Positions 1 through 7,639 of a stretch of DNA of 64,000 nt are shown piece after piece. The stretch spans positions 1-64,000 of the forward strand of contig CAVOHC010000013.1 of the NCBI GenBank assembly GCA_963695645.1, written 5' to 3'. The DNA comes from DATBGO01 sp963695645 (GTDB lineage Bacteria; Actinomycetota; Actinomycetes; Streptosporangiales; Streptosporangiaceae). Below the pieces are notes generated by a model that did no database searches, was not told the DNA's origin, and worked only from the letters and a program-made list of their open reading frames with translations. Position numbers and translations under genes: made by a program. The number at the start of each line of letters is the position of its first letter. Position 1 is the stretch's first letter.

Positions 1-891
1 ATATGCGTGTCTGTCCGTGCCGCTGGGTCGGCTTGGATGCTGGCAGGTGTTGTTGTGGCCACGTCCGCGCTCGCTGGCAGGCTGCCCTCGTAGGCTGCTG
101 CGGCGCGTGCCAGCGTCCTGTTCCCGGCCGCTGCCTGGCGGGGAGTCACCAGCGATCATCGCGGGGGTTTGGTGTCCCCGCTCTTGTTAGGAGGCCAAGG
201 TCAGCATCACGGCTGCGGCGGCTGACAACGGGGTGCGGCGGCGCCGTCAGGCCCGTGGGCTCCTGGTCGTGCTCGCGCCTTCATAGATCCGTCAGCTGAC
301 CGATGTCTCTGCCTGAAACTTGCACAAGTATTTGTAGTGCAACTACCGGCACGATCCTGCCGAAGTTTGATCGGCCCCCCGGGGTCTGGCCGCTCAGGGG
401 TCACCTGCGCGGCCAGCCCGGCCCGAACCGGCGGCAAGGAAAGCCAGATGGGAACGATGGCGCCAATCCGCCCGACCCTTCAACGCCCGCACCGCATCTC
501 GCTGACCGCAGGGCCGCCGCCGGGAGATTTGCTCGAGGTGCCCGGGGTGGTGTGCCGGGCGGGCGGGGTCCGTTTAGCTGCCGGGGTGCCCGGCGGTGGC
601 GTAGCCGGCGAAGGAGACGCCGAGGATGAGCAGTGCTCGCGATGCGCGGACTCTTCGCCACGGCTCCTGGAGCAAAGGCCGGCGGCCGTTCCTCAGCTTC
701 TTCACCGAACCTGGCACGGTCCAAGGCACCCGCTGACCGGTCGGCTTGCTGGCGCCGTCGCTGCCAGCCTGACGTCAGCGCCAAGGCCGGTGAAAGGCCC
801 CCACTTGGCGTGCAGGGCCACCACGAATCGCCCCGTGACCGCGCTAGCACCCGCCAGGACCGCACACCCTGTGCGCAGGGAAGGAATCATC
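1..891. other. No gene recognised
   Basis: Several overlapping open frames exist here on both strands, but none has a recognisable domain, a convincing ribosome site or a sensible composition, and they look like GC-driven shadows. The only structure I can point to is the inverted repeat at 320-342. A reverse-strand reading ending near 585 gives a short hydrophobic tail (ALLILGVSFAGYATAGHPGS), which might be the end of a lost membrane gene. Confidence 0.4.
320..342. promoter_or_regulatory. Inverted repeat, possible operator
   Basis: TTGCAC and GTGCAA are separated by 11 AT-rich bases in otherwise GC-rich DNA. The arms extend imperfectly outward (ACTTGCAC / GTGCAACT). Size and symmetry fit a MarR- or TetR-type operator, but no regulator gene is adjacent. 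Confidence 0.3.
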
Positions 892-960
892 ATGCACGGC
901 TTTATCAAGAGGGCGGCGTTGGCGCCTGGCTATGGGCCAGTTGCCTCTGATGCGCGGTGA
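892..960 (+). CDS. Possible 22-residue leader peptide
   Basis: A short frame starts with ATG at 892 behind a good ribosome site (AGGGAAGGA, 878-886). Its TGA stop at 958-960 overlaps the GTG at 957 that opens the next frame, so translation could be coupled. The peptide begins MHGFIKRAALAPGYG and resembles nothing I know. It may be a leader peptide or chance. Confidence 0.25.
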   Translation: MHGFIKRAALAPGYGPVASDAR

Positions 961-1319
961 TCTGCCGGAAGGCGGTGAGCGTGATGCCGCGTGAATCGTT
1001 CACCTGCCCGCGCTGCGGAGCGCCCGAGGCAGATCCAGTGCTGGCCTCGCAGCGCTTATGCGGTATCTGCCAGGACTTCACCGGCCGGTGCGGCGCCAGT
1101 TTCATCGCTGCAGCCTTGCTTGCCACAGGCGTTGTGGAAATCACCGGCTGGCCTTACCCCTGCACCTCGACGGGCACCGAGCGCTGGTTGCTGGCCCGCG
1201 TGGCCGGCGCGGAGACCGGCATCGTGCTCTGCGCGCCGCACGGGGACCGCCTGCGCGCCGGTGCCGCGTTGTGGATGAAGGCCCTGGGACTGACGCTGAA
1301 CCCGGCGGCCTGGTCATGA
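957..1319 (+). CDS. Small zinc-ribbon-like hypothetical protein
   Basis: The frame encodes 120 residues from the GTG at 957, or 111 from the ATG at 984. The ATG is about as likely, since GGAAGG lies 11 bases upstream of it. The N-terminus carries CPRCG followed by CGIC about 20 residues later, a typical four-cysteine zinc knuckle. The rest is unremarkable, with a short hydrophobic patch (SFIAAALLATGVVEI). I do not recognise a family. It is followed by a region without genes and faces the broken transporter genes on the other strand. Function is unknown; a small nucleic-acid- or protein-binding role is only a guess. Confidence 0.5.
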   Translation: MICRKAVSVMPRESFTCPRCGAPEADPVLASQRLCGICQDFTGRCGASFIAAALLATGVVEITGWPYPCTSTGTERWLLARVAGAETGIVLCAPHGDRLRAGAALWMKALGLTLNPAAWS

Positions 1320-1659
1320 GCGGGCCCAGCGCTGGTTTGGCGCTCCGGCCGGAGGCGGGGTAAGGGGCCGGCGGCGTTATGAATTGCTGACGAAGACTCC
1401 GCCGGCCTTGGCGCAGCCTGGCCGTGCTCACGCGGCGGGATCGGCAGCGGCTGGCCTAGCGGCTGGGCTGTGGCGGCCGCGATGCTGCCGGCGCCGAGGC
1501 CGAAGCACGGGCCCGGCGACCAGGAAAAACACCCACACCTGCGCTGCGCCGGTGCATTGCCCGGCGTGTGCCGCCGGGCACGCGGCGGCAATGTGGACGG
1601 CGGTGCTGGCCCGTAGCAGGGGGAGCAGCGGGGCCTGGTCCTCGCCAGGGCCGGGTCAG
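1320..1659. other. No gene recognised
   Basis: A long reverse-strand frame runs through this stretch as an extension of the MntP-like remnant, but its sequence here (Pro/Arg/Ala-rich) has no membrane segment or domain. I treat it as read-through past a lost stop. Confidence 0.4.
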
Positions 1660-2204
1660 GGGTGGCAAGCCTTCCGATGACGAGGACGGTGCCCAGGACG
1701 ATCAGGGCGACGCCGGCGGCCTGCTCGGCTCGTTCCCTGTAGCCGCTCGCTGATGCGGGCGCCCAGCTGCAGTCCGAGCTGGGCGGCGAGGAACGCCTGG
1801 ACCGCGATGGCGATGATGACGCGGATCGCGGCGAGGTCAGGCCGAGACTGAAGCCGATGCCGAGCTCGTCGAGGCTGATGCTGATGCCGAGCCCGATGAC
1901 GGCCAGGCCGCGGACGCTCGCCAGCCGGCCAGCCTCGTCCTCGTCGCCGTCACCGGAGAGCAGCATCCAGGTTCCGAGCCCGATCAAAGCGCCGGCTGCC
2001 ATGTAGCCCGCGACGCCGCCGGCCGCGCGGGCGATCGTCACGCCCAGGCCCAGCCCTATCAGCGGCATGCCGGCCCCGAACACCACGAATAACGCCGAGA
2101 TCCGCAGCCGCTCGATGGCGGTCATGGCCCGGGTGGCGCCCAGCGCTGCGGCGACGGCGACGGAGTCCAGCCGAGGGAAGCACGAACGCCAGCGGCCTGA
2201 GCAT
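1660..2204 (-). pseudogene. MntP-like manganese efflux pump, frameshifted
   Basis: The conceptual protein resembles the MntP family, small membrane pumps with a repeated TM bundle that export Mn2+. Starting at the ATG at 2204, the N-terminus is MLRPLAFVLP. The family motif LDSVAVAAALGATRAM continues in a second frame, then GMPLIGLGLG and LGISISLDELGIGFSLG in a third. DLAAIRVIIAIAVQAFLAAQ shifts frame again, and the last segment (GVALIVLGTVLVIGRL) returns to the earlier frame. Breaks lie near 2175, 1840 and 1745. All parts are in order, so only small indels separate this from a complete gene. It lies 20 bases downstream of a broken cation transporter, and the two probably formed one metal-efflux unit. 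The right-hand limit is approximate because the true stop is not visible. Confidence 0.6.
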
Positions 2205-2224
2205 GGCCGTCCTTCCCTGCGGGT

Positions 2225-2718
2225 TCAGTGCTGATCGGCAAGGATGGCTCGTGCCTCGCGTACTGCGTAGAAGACCAGCACGTACCCTACGGCGGCTGCC
2301 AGGAAGCCTCGATGAGGGTGACCCGGCCTTCGGTGACCAGGATCGGGTTGCCCAGGGCCGTCCCGGTACGGGCCTTACCACAGGCGAGCGCGAACATCAC
2401 CGCCGCGGTCAGCGTCGTCCAGGCGATCCCGGCGGGGCTATGGCCGGTCCGGAACCCCGCGGCGATCACCCAGGTCGACTGCACCGCGAGGTAGACCGCC
2501 AGTAACGCGAACGCGATCGCGATCAGCCGCAGGGCCCTCCGGCGCCGGTCCGCTTCGCCAGCACGCAGTTCCCAGATCACCACCGCCAAGGCGCCGATTT
2601 CGATCAGCGAGTCCAGCCCGAACCCGGCCGGGGCCACCGACCGTGCCGCGAGCGCCGCAACGGCCAGCACGGCCACGCCGATCACGTTCCATGACAGCGT
2701 GACATACTCCAGCCGCAA
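2225..2718 (-). pseudogene. CDF-like cation transporter, internal deletion and frameshift
   Basis: The first 137 residues match the short actinobacterial cation-diffusion-facilitator relatives. TM1 is NVIGVAVLAVAALAARSVA. The TM2 metal motif follows (GLDSLIEIGALAVVIWEL), then an Arg-rich loop, two more TMs and LVTEGRVTLIEA. At about 2255-2270 the frame breaks, and the family C-terminus GYVLVFYAVREARAILADQH follows directly in another frame, ending with TGA at 2225. In relatives roughly 25 residues with a tryptophan-rich TM lie between these points, so this copy has lost that TM as well as its frame. The missing segment makes this more than a base-calling error. It sits just upstream of the MntP-like remnant in the same direction. 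Confidence 0.6.
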
Positions 2719-3058
2719 CGCACGCCGGACCAGCCTGCCAGTTCGGCGGCGGCGATCACGGAAGCGTTGGCAACGCCGAGAGGGAATCCCATGTACTTAT
2801 GCATCAGCTCGGCCATACGGTTCAAGTCGACCGGCGCGATGTCGACCTGATTGAGTTCGCCAGCCACGAGGGCTCGACGAGGTTAATCTCAGCAGCGGCG
2901 CCGACGTGCTTGCCGACCGGGTAGCACGCCTCGCTCACGACGTATGGCGTCACGAGGAGATCATCTGTGCGGGACTCCAGGAGGGCCGCGCACCGGTCAT
3001 GGCTAGGATCGTTGCGGTTCAGATAGGCGACGAGGGGTCCGGTATCAACTATCAGCAC
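2682..3058 (-). pseudogene. VapC-type PIN toxin, broken
   Basis: A PIN-domain ribonuclease toxin reads from a GTG at 3058: VLIVDTGPLVAYLNRNDPSH with the first catalytic Asp, then VTPYVVSEACYPVGKHVG with the conserved Glu. Near 2880 the frame shifts by one base and continues as LNQVDIAPVDLNRMAELMHK and GFPLGVANASVIAAAE. Relatives have Asp in the position of the Asn in VANAS, so a metal-binding acid is also lost. The family's last strand and helix are absent: the frame runs on into sequence that overlaps the start of the cation transporter. The GTG start overlaps the stop of the upstream antitoxin-like gene by 14 bases, the usual coupled arrangement. It is almost certainly inactive. Confidence 0.6.
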
Positions 3059-3254
3059 CGCCTTGTCCGAGTTCAGCGCGAATGACCTGCCTGGCCCTCG
3101 CGCCAAGGTCCGTGCTCGGACCGCTGAAAACCCGCAGTACCTTAAACCGGCCGCTGGCCGGTCTCACCAATTTGAGCGCATGCTCGCGCAACTCCTCAGC
3201 CTGGTCGGGTTCCAGGTGGTCGATGAGCCGCCTGAATTCAGGGTCCCCAGACAT
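3045..3254 (-). CDS. Putative antitoxin of the broken VapC
   Basis: This 69-residue protein starts at the ATG at 3254; an alternative ATG at 3290 adds 12 residues. It is acidic and helical at the front (LIDHLEPDQAEELREHALKL) and basic at the back, and it overlaps the toxin start downstream. Size, position and coupling fit a VapB-type antitoxin, although I do not see a clear AbrB or ribbon-helix-helix motif. Its first 17 bases overlap the end of the phosphoesterase gene upstream, so it may be co-transcribed with it. With the toxin dead it may be a relic. Confidence 0.45.
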   Translation of the reverse strand: MSGDPEFRRLIDHLEPDQAEELREHALKLVRPASGRFKVLRVFSGPSTDLGARARQVIRAELGQGGADS

Positions 3255-4209
3255 CCGCGATGGGCTGCGCGGCGGCGGCGTTGCCATCATGGCGGAGACG
3301 GTAAGCGTCCTCGATAGTCCGCAATACGTTGTAGTGAGTGATGTGCTCAGGGTATTTTCCCGGCCGGATCATCTGCCCCACGAAGATCGTGGGTATCTGG
3401 TTGCCCTGACTGCCGTCGTCTTCGTCCCAGGTGAGGATCAGCAGGCTGTCGTGGGTCAGTGCCCAGCTGATGTACCCGGCGAGGTGTTTGCGCAGCCAGG
3501 AGTCGCCGGCCGCCACGCTGCAGTCGTGCATGTCGTGGCAGAGGTTGGGGACCACGAACGAAACGGTGGGAAGCTGCGCGAAGTCGCTGCCTGGGAAGGT
3601 CGAGAACGGCTCGCCCGCCGAGTGCGGGATGTTACTGAAGTCGGTCCACGGAGCGTGCTTACGAGCGTACTCGCCTGCGGTGCAGGCGGGCGATCCCGCG
3701 GCAGGCAGGTCCTCGGCGTAACCGGTAAAGGTCTTGCCAGTGGCGATCAGGTCGGCGGCCAGGTTCGGTGCGGGGAAGCTGTGCGGGCAGCTGTCGTCGC
3801 TGATCCCCTGGGTGCTGCCGGAGAACAGGGCGAGATAATTCGGCTCGCTGGGGTGGGTGATCGCGAATGACTGCGTGAACAAGGCGCCGCGTTGGGCGAG
3901 TTGGTGAATAAACGGGTCTGCGGTGCTGCCCATTATCCGGGAGTACGAGCTGTTCTCCATGATCACGACCACGATGTGCGTGGGCTGCGGCACCCTAGCT
4001 GCGTGAGTTCGCGGCGTGGCGCTTGGGGTTGCAGTGCTCGAGCCCGCAGGCGGGTCTGGCCGCGGCGCCCCGGCGCTGGGCACGGGCCTGGACGTGGTGG
4101 CCGGCAGGCCGCCCGCACCCTGGCCTGATGCCCCGCACCCGGCTAGGAGCAGCGCAGCAACGCCAAGGCATACCAGCCGGCAGCGCTCGCGCTTCATGAA
4201 CGCCATCAT
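3238..4209 (-). CDS. Secreted lipoprotein phosphoesterase
   Basis: The 323-residue protein (start ATG 4209, or ATG 4197) opens with a lipoprotein signal: basic MKRERCR, a hydrophobic core and the lipobox LLAGC. It should therefore be anchored outside the membrane. A Pro/Thr/Ala-rich linker of about 50 residues follows. The catalytic domain then begins with HIVVVIMENSSYS, the signature of the phosphoesterase family that includes acid phosphatases and phospholipase C (PF04185). Further family features are the SEPNYLALFSG segment, the cysteine pairs around DDSCPHS and VPNLCHDMHDC, and LILTWDEDDG with metal-binding acids near the C-terminus. The likely role is release of phosphate from extracellular phosphomonoesters or lipids; the substrate cannot be told. 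The gene is intact among broken neighbours. Confidence 0.75.
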   Translation of the reverse strand: MMAFMKRERCRLVCLGVAALLLAGCGASGQGAGGLPATTSRPVPSAGAPRPDPPAGSSTATPSATPRTHAARVPQPTHIVVVIMENSSYSRIMGSTADPFIHQLAQRGALFTQSFAITHPSEPNYLALFSGSTQGISDDSCPHSFPAPNLAADLIATGKTFTGYAEDLPAAGSPACTAGEYARKHAPWTDFSNIPHSAGEPFSTFPGSDFAQLPTVSFVVPNLCHDMHDCSVAAGDSWLRKHLAGYISWALTHDSLLILTWDEDDGSQGNQIPTIFVGQMIRPGKYPEHITHYNVLRTIEDAYRLRHDGNAAAAQPIADVWGP

Positions 4210-4518
4210 GGCTGATAGCCAACGCTGCTCAGGCACCCAGGCCACGTCGCCGCCACGGGATCTCCGGCAGGCTCGGCCGCGGACGGCGGAGGAACGGGCG
4301 CGGCTGGGCTTCCCGTTACCTCCTCGTCCCTCGGCTGTCCCGTCCGCGAAGCCCAGCACCGATCAGTCAGCCCGTACAGGTTCCCGAGCATCACCTAGGA
4401 CGCGAGGTCCTACTCGCTGACACACGGCAGCCCGCCGTCGGATTCCTATTGATACCGGTGTCGGCCCGGTCAGGAAACTAGTCGACTAGCGTCGTTAACT
4501 GTGTCGGGAGATGCCATA

Positions 4519-4745
4519 GATGGCCGGGGCCGCTAGGTCATCCACAGCGATCGGCTGATCGACGAGAACCCGCATATCCGGGTCAATCTGACGGACGTCG
4601 AGCTGCCGGACGGCACTGAATTCACCCAGTACGTGTTCCGGCTGCGGCGGTGCGCCATGATCGCGGTCTTGGATGAGCCGGGCACGAAGATCCTGCTGCT
4701 GCGCCATCACCGGTTCATCATTGACCGCTGGGTTCTGCCCTTTTT
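4519..4745 (+). pseudogene. Nudix hydrolase, N-terminal fragment
   Basis: From about 4540 the plus strand reads SDRLIDENPHIRVNLTDVEL, GTEFTQYVFRLRRCAMIAVL and LLLRHHRFIIDRWVLP. This is the N-terminal beta-sheet of ADP-ribose-pyrophosphatase-type Nudix proteins. The likely start (ATG 4519) is out of frame with this, with a break near 4537. The fragment stops before the Nudix box (GX5EX7REUXEEXGU), which is absent. The homology ends at the stop codon of the convergent vapC gene (4748), so insertion of that toxin module or a deletion probably cut the gene. Confidence 0.5.
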
Positions 4746-4747
4746 GC

Positions 4748-5143
4748 TCATGAGATCAAGTTGCCGGTGCACTGGATACCTGCCGCGCGTGCCAGCCGCG
4801 CGTCGGTGGTCACCAGCGCGCAGCGGTATCGCTCGGCGGCCGCGACGTAGGCCGCGTCGTAGGTCGTCAGGTTGTTGCGGAGTTCCCAGATCCGCGCGGC
4901 GAGCAGCCGCGTGCGCACTGCGACGGGGTCCATCTCGGCCACCGCCGCGGCGGCTTGTGCTGCGTGGTCGGGCTTGATTTTCCCGCCGTGGAGGGTTCCC
5001 CGGATCACCGACAGGACTTCTATCAGCCAGTGCTCGGGGACCAGCCACCGGGAGTCGGCCTGCATGGCTGCGCGGCACCGGTCGCCGGTTTCCCCTTCGT
5101 CCAGGAGCGCGAAGGCAGTCGCGGACGCATCGAGGACTATCAC
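4748..5143 (-). CDS. vapC: VapC-type PIN-domain ribonuclease toxin
   Basis: The 131-residue protein is an intact PIN toxin, about the family's usual length. It begins MIVLDASATAFALL with the first catalytic Asp, has EHWLIEVLSVIRG with the conserved Glu, and has NNLTTYDAAYVAAAERY and LVTTDARLARAAG with the two C-terminal acids. Such toxins cleave RNA, often tRNA, in the cytoplasm and are held inactive by the partner antitoxin. The GTG start overlaps the antitoxin stop by four bases, so the two are translated together. Unlike the copy at 2.7-3.1 kb, all four acidic residues are present. The target RNA cannot be predicted. Confidence 0.8.
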   Translation of the reverse strand: MIVLDASATAFALLDEGETGDRCRAAMQADSRWLVPEHWLIEVLSVIRGTLHGGKIKPDHAAQAAAAVAEMDPVAVRTRLLAARIWELRNNLTTYDAAYVAAAERYRCALVTTDARLARAAGIQCTGNLIS

Positions 5144-5406
5144 CCTTCGGCCTCGCCGAGCCCGAGTTCCGTGTCGCGTTCCGCGCGGGCTGTGCGCAGG
5201 GCGCCGTCTATGTCGGCCGGGCTGAGCCGGGTGCCATACGCGCCTTTCCCGAAGCGGTCGAGGACCGCCAGGTTGTCCTGGCGGCGCGCCTCGTCGCTGA
5301 CGACGTCGAACAGGTAGGCCTGCAGTGACTGCCCGCGCTGACTGGCCAGCTCACTGAGCCGGTCGCGCAGTTCTTCGGGCACGTCACGGATCTGAAGGGC
5401 AACCAT
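5140..5406 (-). CDS. FitA/VapB-like ribbon-helix-helix antitoxin
   Basis: The 88-residue protein starts at the ATG at 5406. Its first 40 residues (MVALQIRDVPEELRDRL...GQSLQAYLFDVV) form a ribbon-helix-helix DNA-binding domain of the FitA type. The acidic C-terminus would wrap the toxin. It precedes vapC with a four-base overlap. It should repress its own promoter, and a palindrome directly upstream of its start is the obvious site. Confidence 0.75.
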   Translation of the reverse strand: MVALQIRDVPEELRDRLSELASQRGQSLQAYLFDVVSDEARRQDNLAVLDRFGKGAYGTRLSPADIDGALRTARAERDTELGLGEAEG

Positions 5407-5424
5407 GCATGCAATAATACATGC
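5407..5424. promoter_or_regulatory. Candidate antitoxin operator
   Basis: GCATG and CATGC flank eight AT-rich bases immediately upstream of the antitoxin ATG. A further GCATG-like box lies at 5431-5435. Ribbon-helix-helix antitoxins commonly bind such short palindromes over their own promoter. Confidence 0.45.
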
Positions 5425-5459
5425 AACGTGGCATGGTGCTTGGGTACTGGGCGGGGGCG

Positions 5460-5762
5460 GTTTCTGATGGAGATTCGCGCCTTCAAGATCGCGGCAGTGA
5501 GGATGAGAGCGGCCACCCAGTCCACGGCCAGGCAGAACGGAGGCCACTAGCGCGTGCCGGTCACTTGGGTGCGGTGCTGCCAGAGGTCCTTCAGCCCATT
5601 TGCGGCCAGGCCTGCGATCGGGAGCCACGCGGATCCTGTGATTGCGGCTGCGGCCAACACCACGAACGATGCGGCCAGGCTGCTTTCCACCGCGATGATG
5701 CGCCAGCGACCGTCCGCGACGGCGAACCCGACATAGACCGCAGCGATGACACCGGACGGCAT
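5460..5762 (-). pseudogene. Small membrane protein with nonsense codon
   Basis: From the ATG at 5762 the frame encodes GVIAAVYVGFAVADGRWRII, then a hydrophobic segment (ESSLAASFVVLAAAAITGSA) and GLAANGLKDLWQHRTQ. A TAG at 5547-5549 follows. Beyond it the same frame continues with WPPFCLAVDWVAALILTAAI, clearly the next membrane helix of the same protein. The stop therefore interrupts an otherwise continuous frame. The context (R*WPPFC) suggests a Trp codon TGG changed to TAG. I recall this as a common actinobacterial membrane protein without assigned function. The 3-prime limit is approximate. Confidence 0.5.
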
Positions 5763-5764
5763 TG

Positions 5765-6185
5765 ATGGGCACCCGAATGGTGTGCCTACGGGGGCGCCGG
5801 TCTCGACTGTCGGCCCGGTGGCCGCGCAGGGTGGAGTTTTCCCTGACCAGTGACGAGTTCGATGAGCTGGGCGCCGCGGCCGCTCGGGCTGGGTTCGCAC
5901 GCGGCGCGTACGCGACGGAGGCCGCTCTCCGCCGCACGCAGTGTGAGGTCCCCGGCGGATCGGATTCGCCGCTCCGGGAGGCTCTCGGTGAGTTCGTCCG
6001 GGCGGCTGGGCTGGTGCGGCGGAATCGGGGTGAGCCTGAACCAGGCCGTCGCCAGGCTGAATGCGACCGGGCAGCGGTCGGGGTATCTGCTGCCGTACGC
6101 GGCGGCTTGCCTGCACCGGGCGGAACGGCTCGACGCGGCGGCGGAGGACATTCGCCGCCTGTTCGGTGATCGGGAAGATCAGTGA
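5765..6185 (+). pseudogene. MobC-like relaxosome accessory protein, frameshifted
   Basis: The first part (VEFSLTSDEFDELGAAAARA and SPLREALGEFVRAAGLVRR) and the second part (IGVSLNQAVARLNATGQRSG then AAACLHRAERLDAAAEDIRR) match the MobC family of plasmid and ICE mobilisation proteins. These assist the relaxase at oriT. They are separated by one extra base near 6023, where CGGCGGAATCGG should read CGGCGGATCGG. The end overlaps the start of a relaxase remnant by four bases, the usual order in mobilisable actinobacterial elements. It starts back to back with the broken membrane gene on the other strand. Confidence 0.6.
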
Positions 6186-6328
6186 TCCGCGCGGGGCGCG
6201 GGTCAGAGGCCTCCTTTACTACCTGTTCGGGCCTGGGCTCCTGAGGAGCACACCGATCCTCACCTGATTGCGGGATGGCGGATCCAGCTGAGCTGGAGCC
6301 GCCGCTGCGTGCGGGCCGGTATGGCTAG
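6182..6328 (+). pseudogene. Relaxase N-terminal remnant
   Basis: Starting at the GTG that overlaps the MobC stop, the sequence reads RGARVRGLLYYLFGPG, then EEHTDPHLIAGWR, then ADPAELEPPLRAGRYG and a TAG. Each piece is in a different frame. Together they match the first 50 or so residues of actinobacterial relaxase/mobilisation nucleases, which begin with a short GLLRYLFGPG-type motif and H(T/E)DPHLVAGW. No further relaxase sequence follows, so most of the gene has been deleted. Confidence 0.5.
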
Positions 6329-6445
6329 GTCGTCTCGGATCGCGCATGGTCCGGCGATCTGGTTCGCCTCGTTCGGCGTGTCAGAGCCTGTTGCGGCAGC
6401 GTGCGGAGCGTGGCCACGCGACGCCGGGGGAACAGGCGGTGGGTG

Positions 6446-6901
6446 TCATGCGGTTCGGCGGCCGAGGAGCTGATCGTGCATGGTGAGGTCGTCCCGGATG
6501 GCCCAGTGCTCGGCGATCTTGCCCTCGGTCAGGCGGAAGGCGTGCGCGTGCTCGACATCGAAAGCGCGCCCGGTGGGTGCGATGCCGGCGAAGCCGATGA
6601 AGTCGAACCCTGCCCAAAAGGTGCCAGTCCAGCGCATTCTCGTGATCACCCAGTCTCCGGCTGCGAGCGTCTGCAGGGTCTCGAAGCGCATGTCCGGGAA
6701 CGCCGCGCGCTGGGCTCGGATGAGTCCGGCGAGGAACTGCTGACCGTCAGTGATGCTGCCGAAGTTGGTGAAGTGGGCGTGCACCAGCTCGGCGAGAGTG
6801 TCCAGGTTCCCGGCGTTGAACGCCTCATCGAACAGGCGCGCGACGATCTGTGCGTTGCTGGATGCAGCGCTGGGCCGGGCGCGGTCTGCGGCGGTACTCA
6901 T
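6446..6901 (-). CDS. SnoaL-like ester cyclase family protein
   Basis: The 151-residue protein has the SnoaL-like / NTF2 fold pattern: NAQIVARLFDEAFNAGNLD, a central FPDMRFETLQTLAAGDWVIT and MRWTGTF, then FDVEHAHAFRLTEGKIAEHW. Many such small proteins act on polyketide-like or other small ring substrates. Others bind ligands without known chemistry. It is transcribed divergently from a TetR regulator across a 59-base gap holding two operator-like palindromes, so it is probably the regulator's target. The substrate is unknown. Confidence 0.75.
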   Translation of the reverse strand: MSTAADRARPSAASSNAQIVARLFDEAFNAGNLDTLAELVHAHFTNFGSITDGQQFLAGLIRAQRAAFPDMRFETLQTLAAGDWVITRMRWTGTFWAGFDFIGFAGIAPTGRAFDVEHAHAFRLTEGKIAEHWAIRDDLTMHDQLLGRRTA

Positions 6902-6919
6902 GGCTCATCCTCCATTTCG

Positions 6920-6955
6920 TGAGAGTTGCACTCTCAAATGATAGTTGTACTCTCA
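6920..6955. promoter_or_regulatory. Double operator between SnoaL-like gene and tetR
   Basis: TGAGAGT-TGC-ACTCTCA (6920-6936) is a perfect palindrome with a 3-base centre. TGATAGT-TGT-ACTCTCA (6939-6955) repeats it 19 bases on with two changes. Both lie between the divergent start codons, where a TetR dimer could block both promoters. Confidence 0.65.
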
Positions 6956-6960
6956 CAGAC

Positions 6961-7638
6961 GTGACGGATCCTGTCAACCAGCGCCGGGCCTACAACGTGC
7001 GAGGCCGTCAGGCACGGACCACCACGACGCGGCTAGCGGTCATTGACGCTGCCCGCACGCTGTTCGCCGGGCGGGGCTACGCCGCCACCACGATCGAGGC
7101 CATCAGCGAGGCGTCCGGGACCCCGCAGGCGACGGTGTACCGGCTGTTCGGTTCCAAGCTCGGCATCCTGACGGCGCTGCTCGACATCGCCGCCGCCGGA
7201 GACGACCAGGCCATCGCCATGGGCGACCGGCCCGGCGTCCGTGACCTGCTCGCCCACCACGACCCGCACGAACAGCTGGCGGGCTTCGCCCGGCTCTCCC
7301 GCGAGGTCATGTCGCGCCTGGCGCCCATCCAGCGGATCCTGCTCAGCGCAGCCGGATCAGACCCCGAGGCCGCCGCGCTGCTCGCCGACCACACCTGGCA
7401 ACGCCAAGTAGGACAAGCCCGCGTTGCCCGCGCCCTCGCCAAAGCAGGCGCCCTGCGCGCGGGCGTCACCGAGCGCGACGCCGCGGACATCATCCACGCC
7501 CTCATGTCACCCGAGGTATACCTGCTCCTCACCACCGACCGCCGATGGAGCCCAGACCGCTACCAGACCTGGCTCGCGGACACCCTCACCCAGCAACTGC
7601 TCGGCTCCGCCCCCCTAAACACCAAGCCAAACAAGTGA
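6961..7638 (+). CDS. TetR-family transcriptional regulator
   Basis: The 225-residue protein starts with GTG at 6961 and carries an N-terminal TetR helix-turn-helix at about residues 22-66 (AARTLFAGRGYAATTIEAIS then GTPQATVYRLFGSKLGIL). The larger C-terminal ligand-binding domain is variable, as usual. An upstream start at 6850 would run through the operators and the SnoaL start, so I reject it. The gene is intact, with a codon bias similar to the core genes. It likely represses itself and the divergent SnoaL-like gene through the two palindromes. Its stop codon abuts an antisense group II intron tail. Confidence 0.85.
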   Translation: MTDPVNQRRAYNVRGRQARTTTTRLAVIDAARTLFAGRGYAATTIEAISEASGTPQATVYRLFGSKLGILTALLDIAAAGDDQAIAMGDRPGVRDLLAHHDPHEQLAGFARLSREVMSRLAPIQRILLSAAGSDPEAAALLADHTWQRQVGQARVARALAKAGALRAGVTERDAADIIHALMSPEVYLLLTTDRRWSPDRYQTWLADTLTQQLLGSAPLNTKPNK

Positions 7639-7639
7639 G

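Noticed and set aside
337..960. A 207-residue plus-strand protein
   Set aside because: No recognisable domain, irregular composition and competing frames of equal length. Only its last 22 codons have a good ribosome site.
1154..1659. C-terminal extension of the MntP-like remnant as a real 323-residue protein
   Set aside because: The extension is Pro/Arg-rich, lacks membrane segments and differs in composition from the pump. It is out-of-frame read-through.
3082..3870. A 262-residue plus-strand protein opposite the phosphoesterase
   Set aside because: It is the complement of a well-supported lipoprotein phosphoesterase and has no domain of its own.
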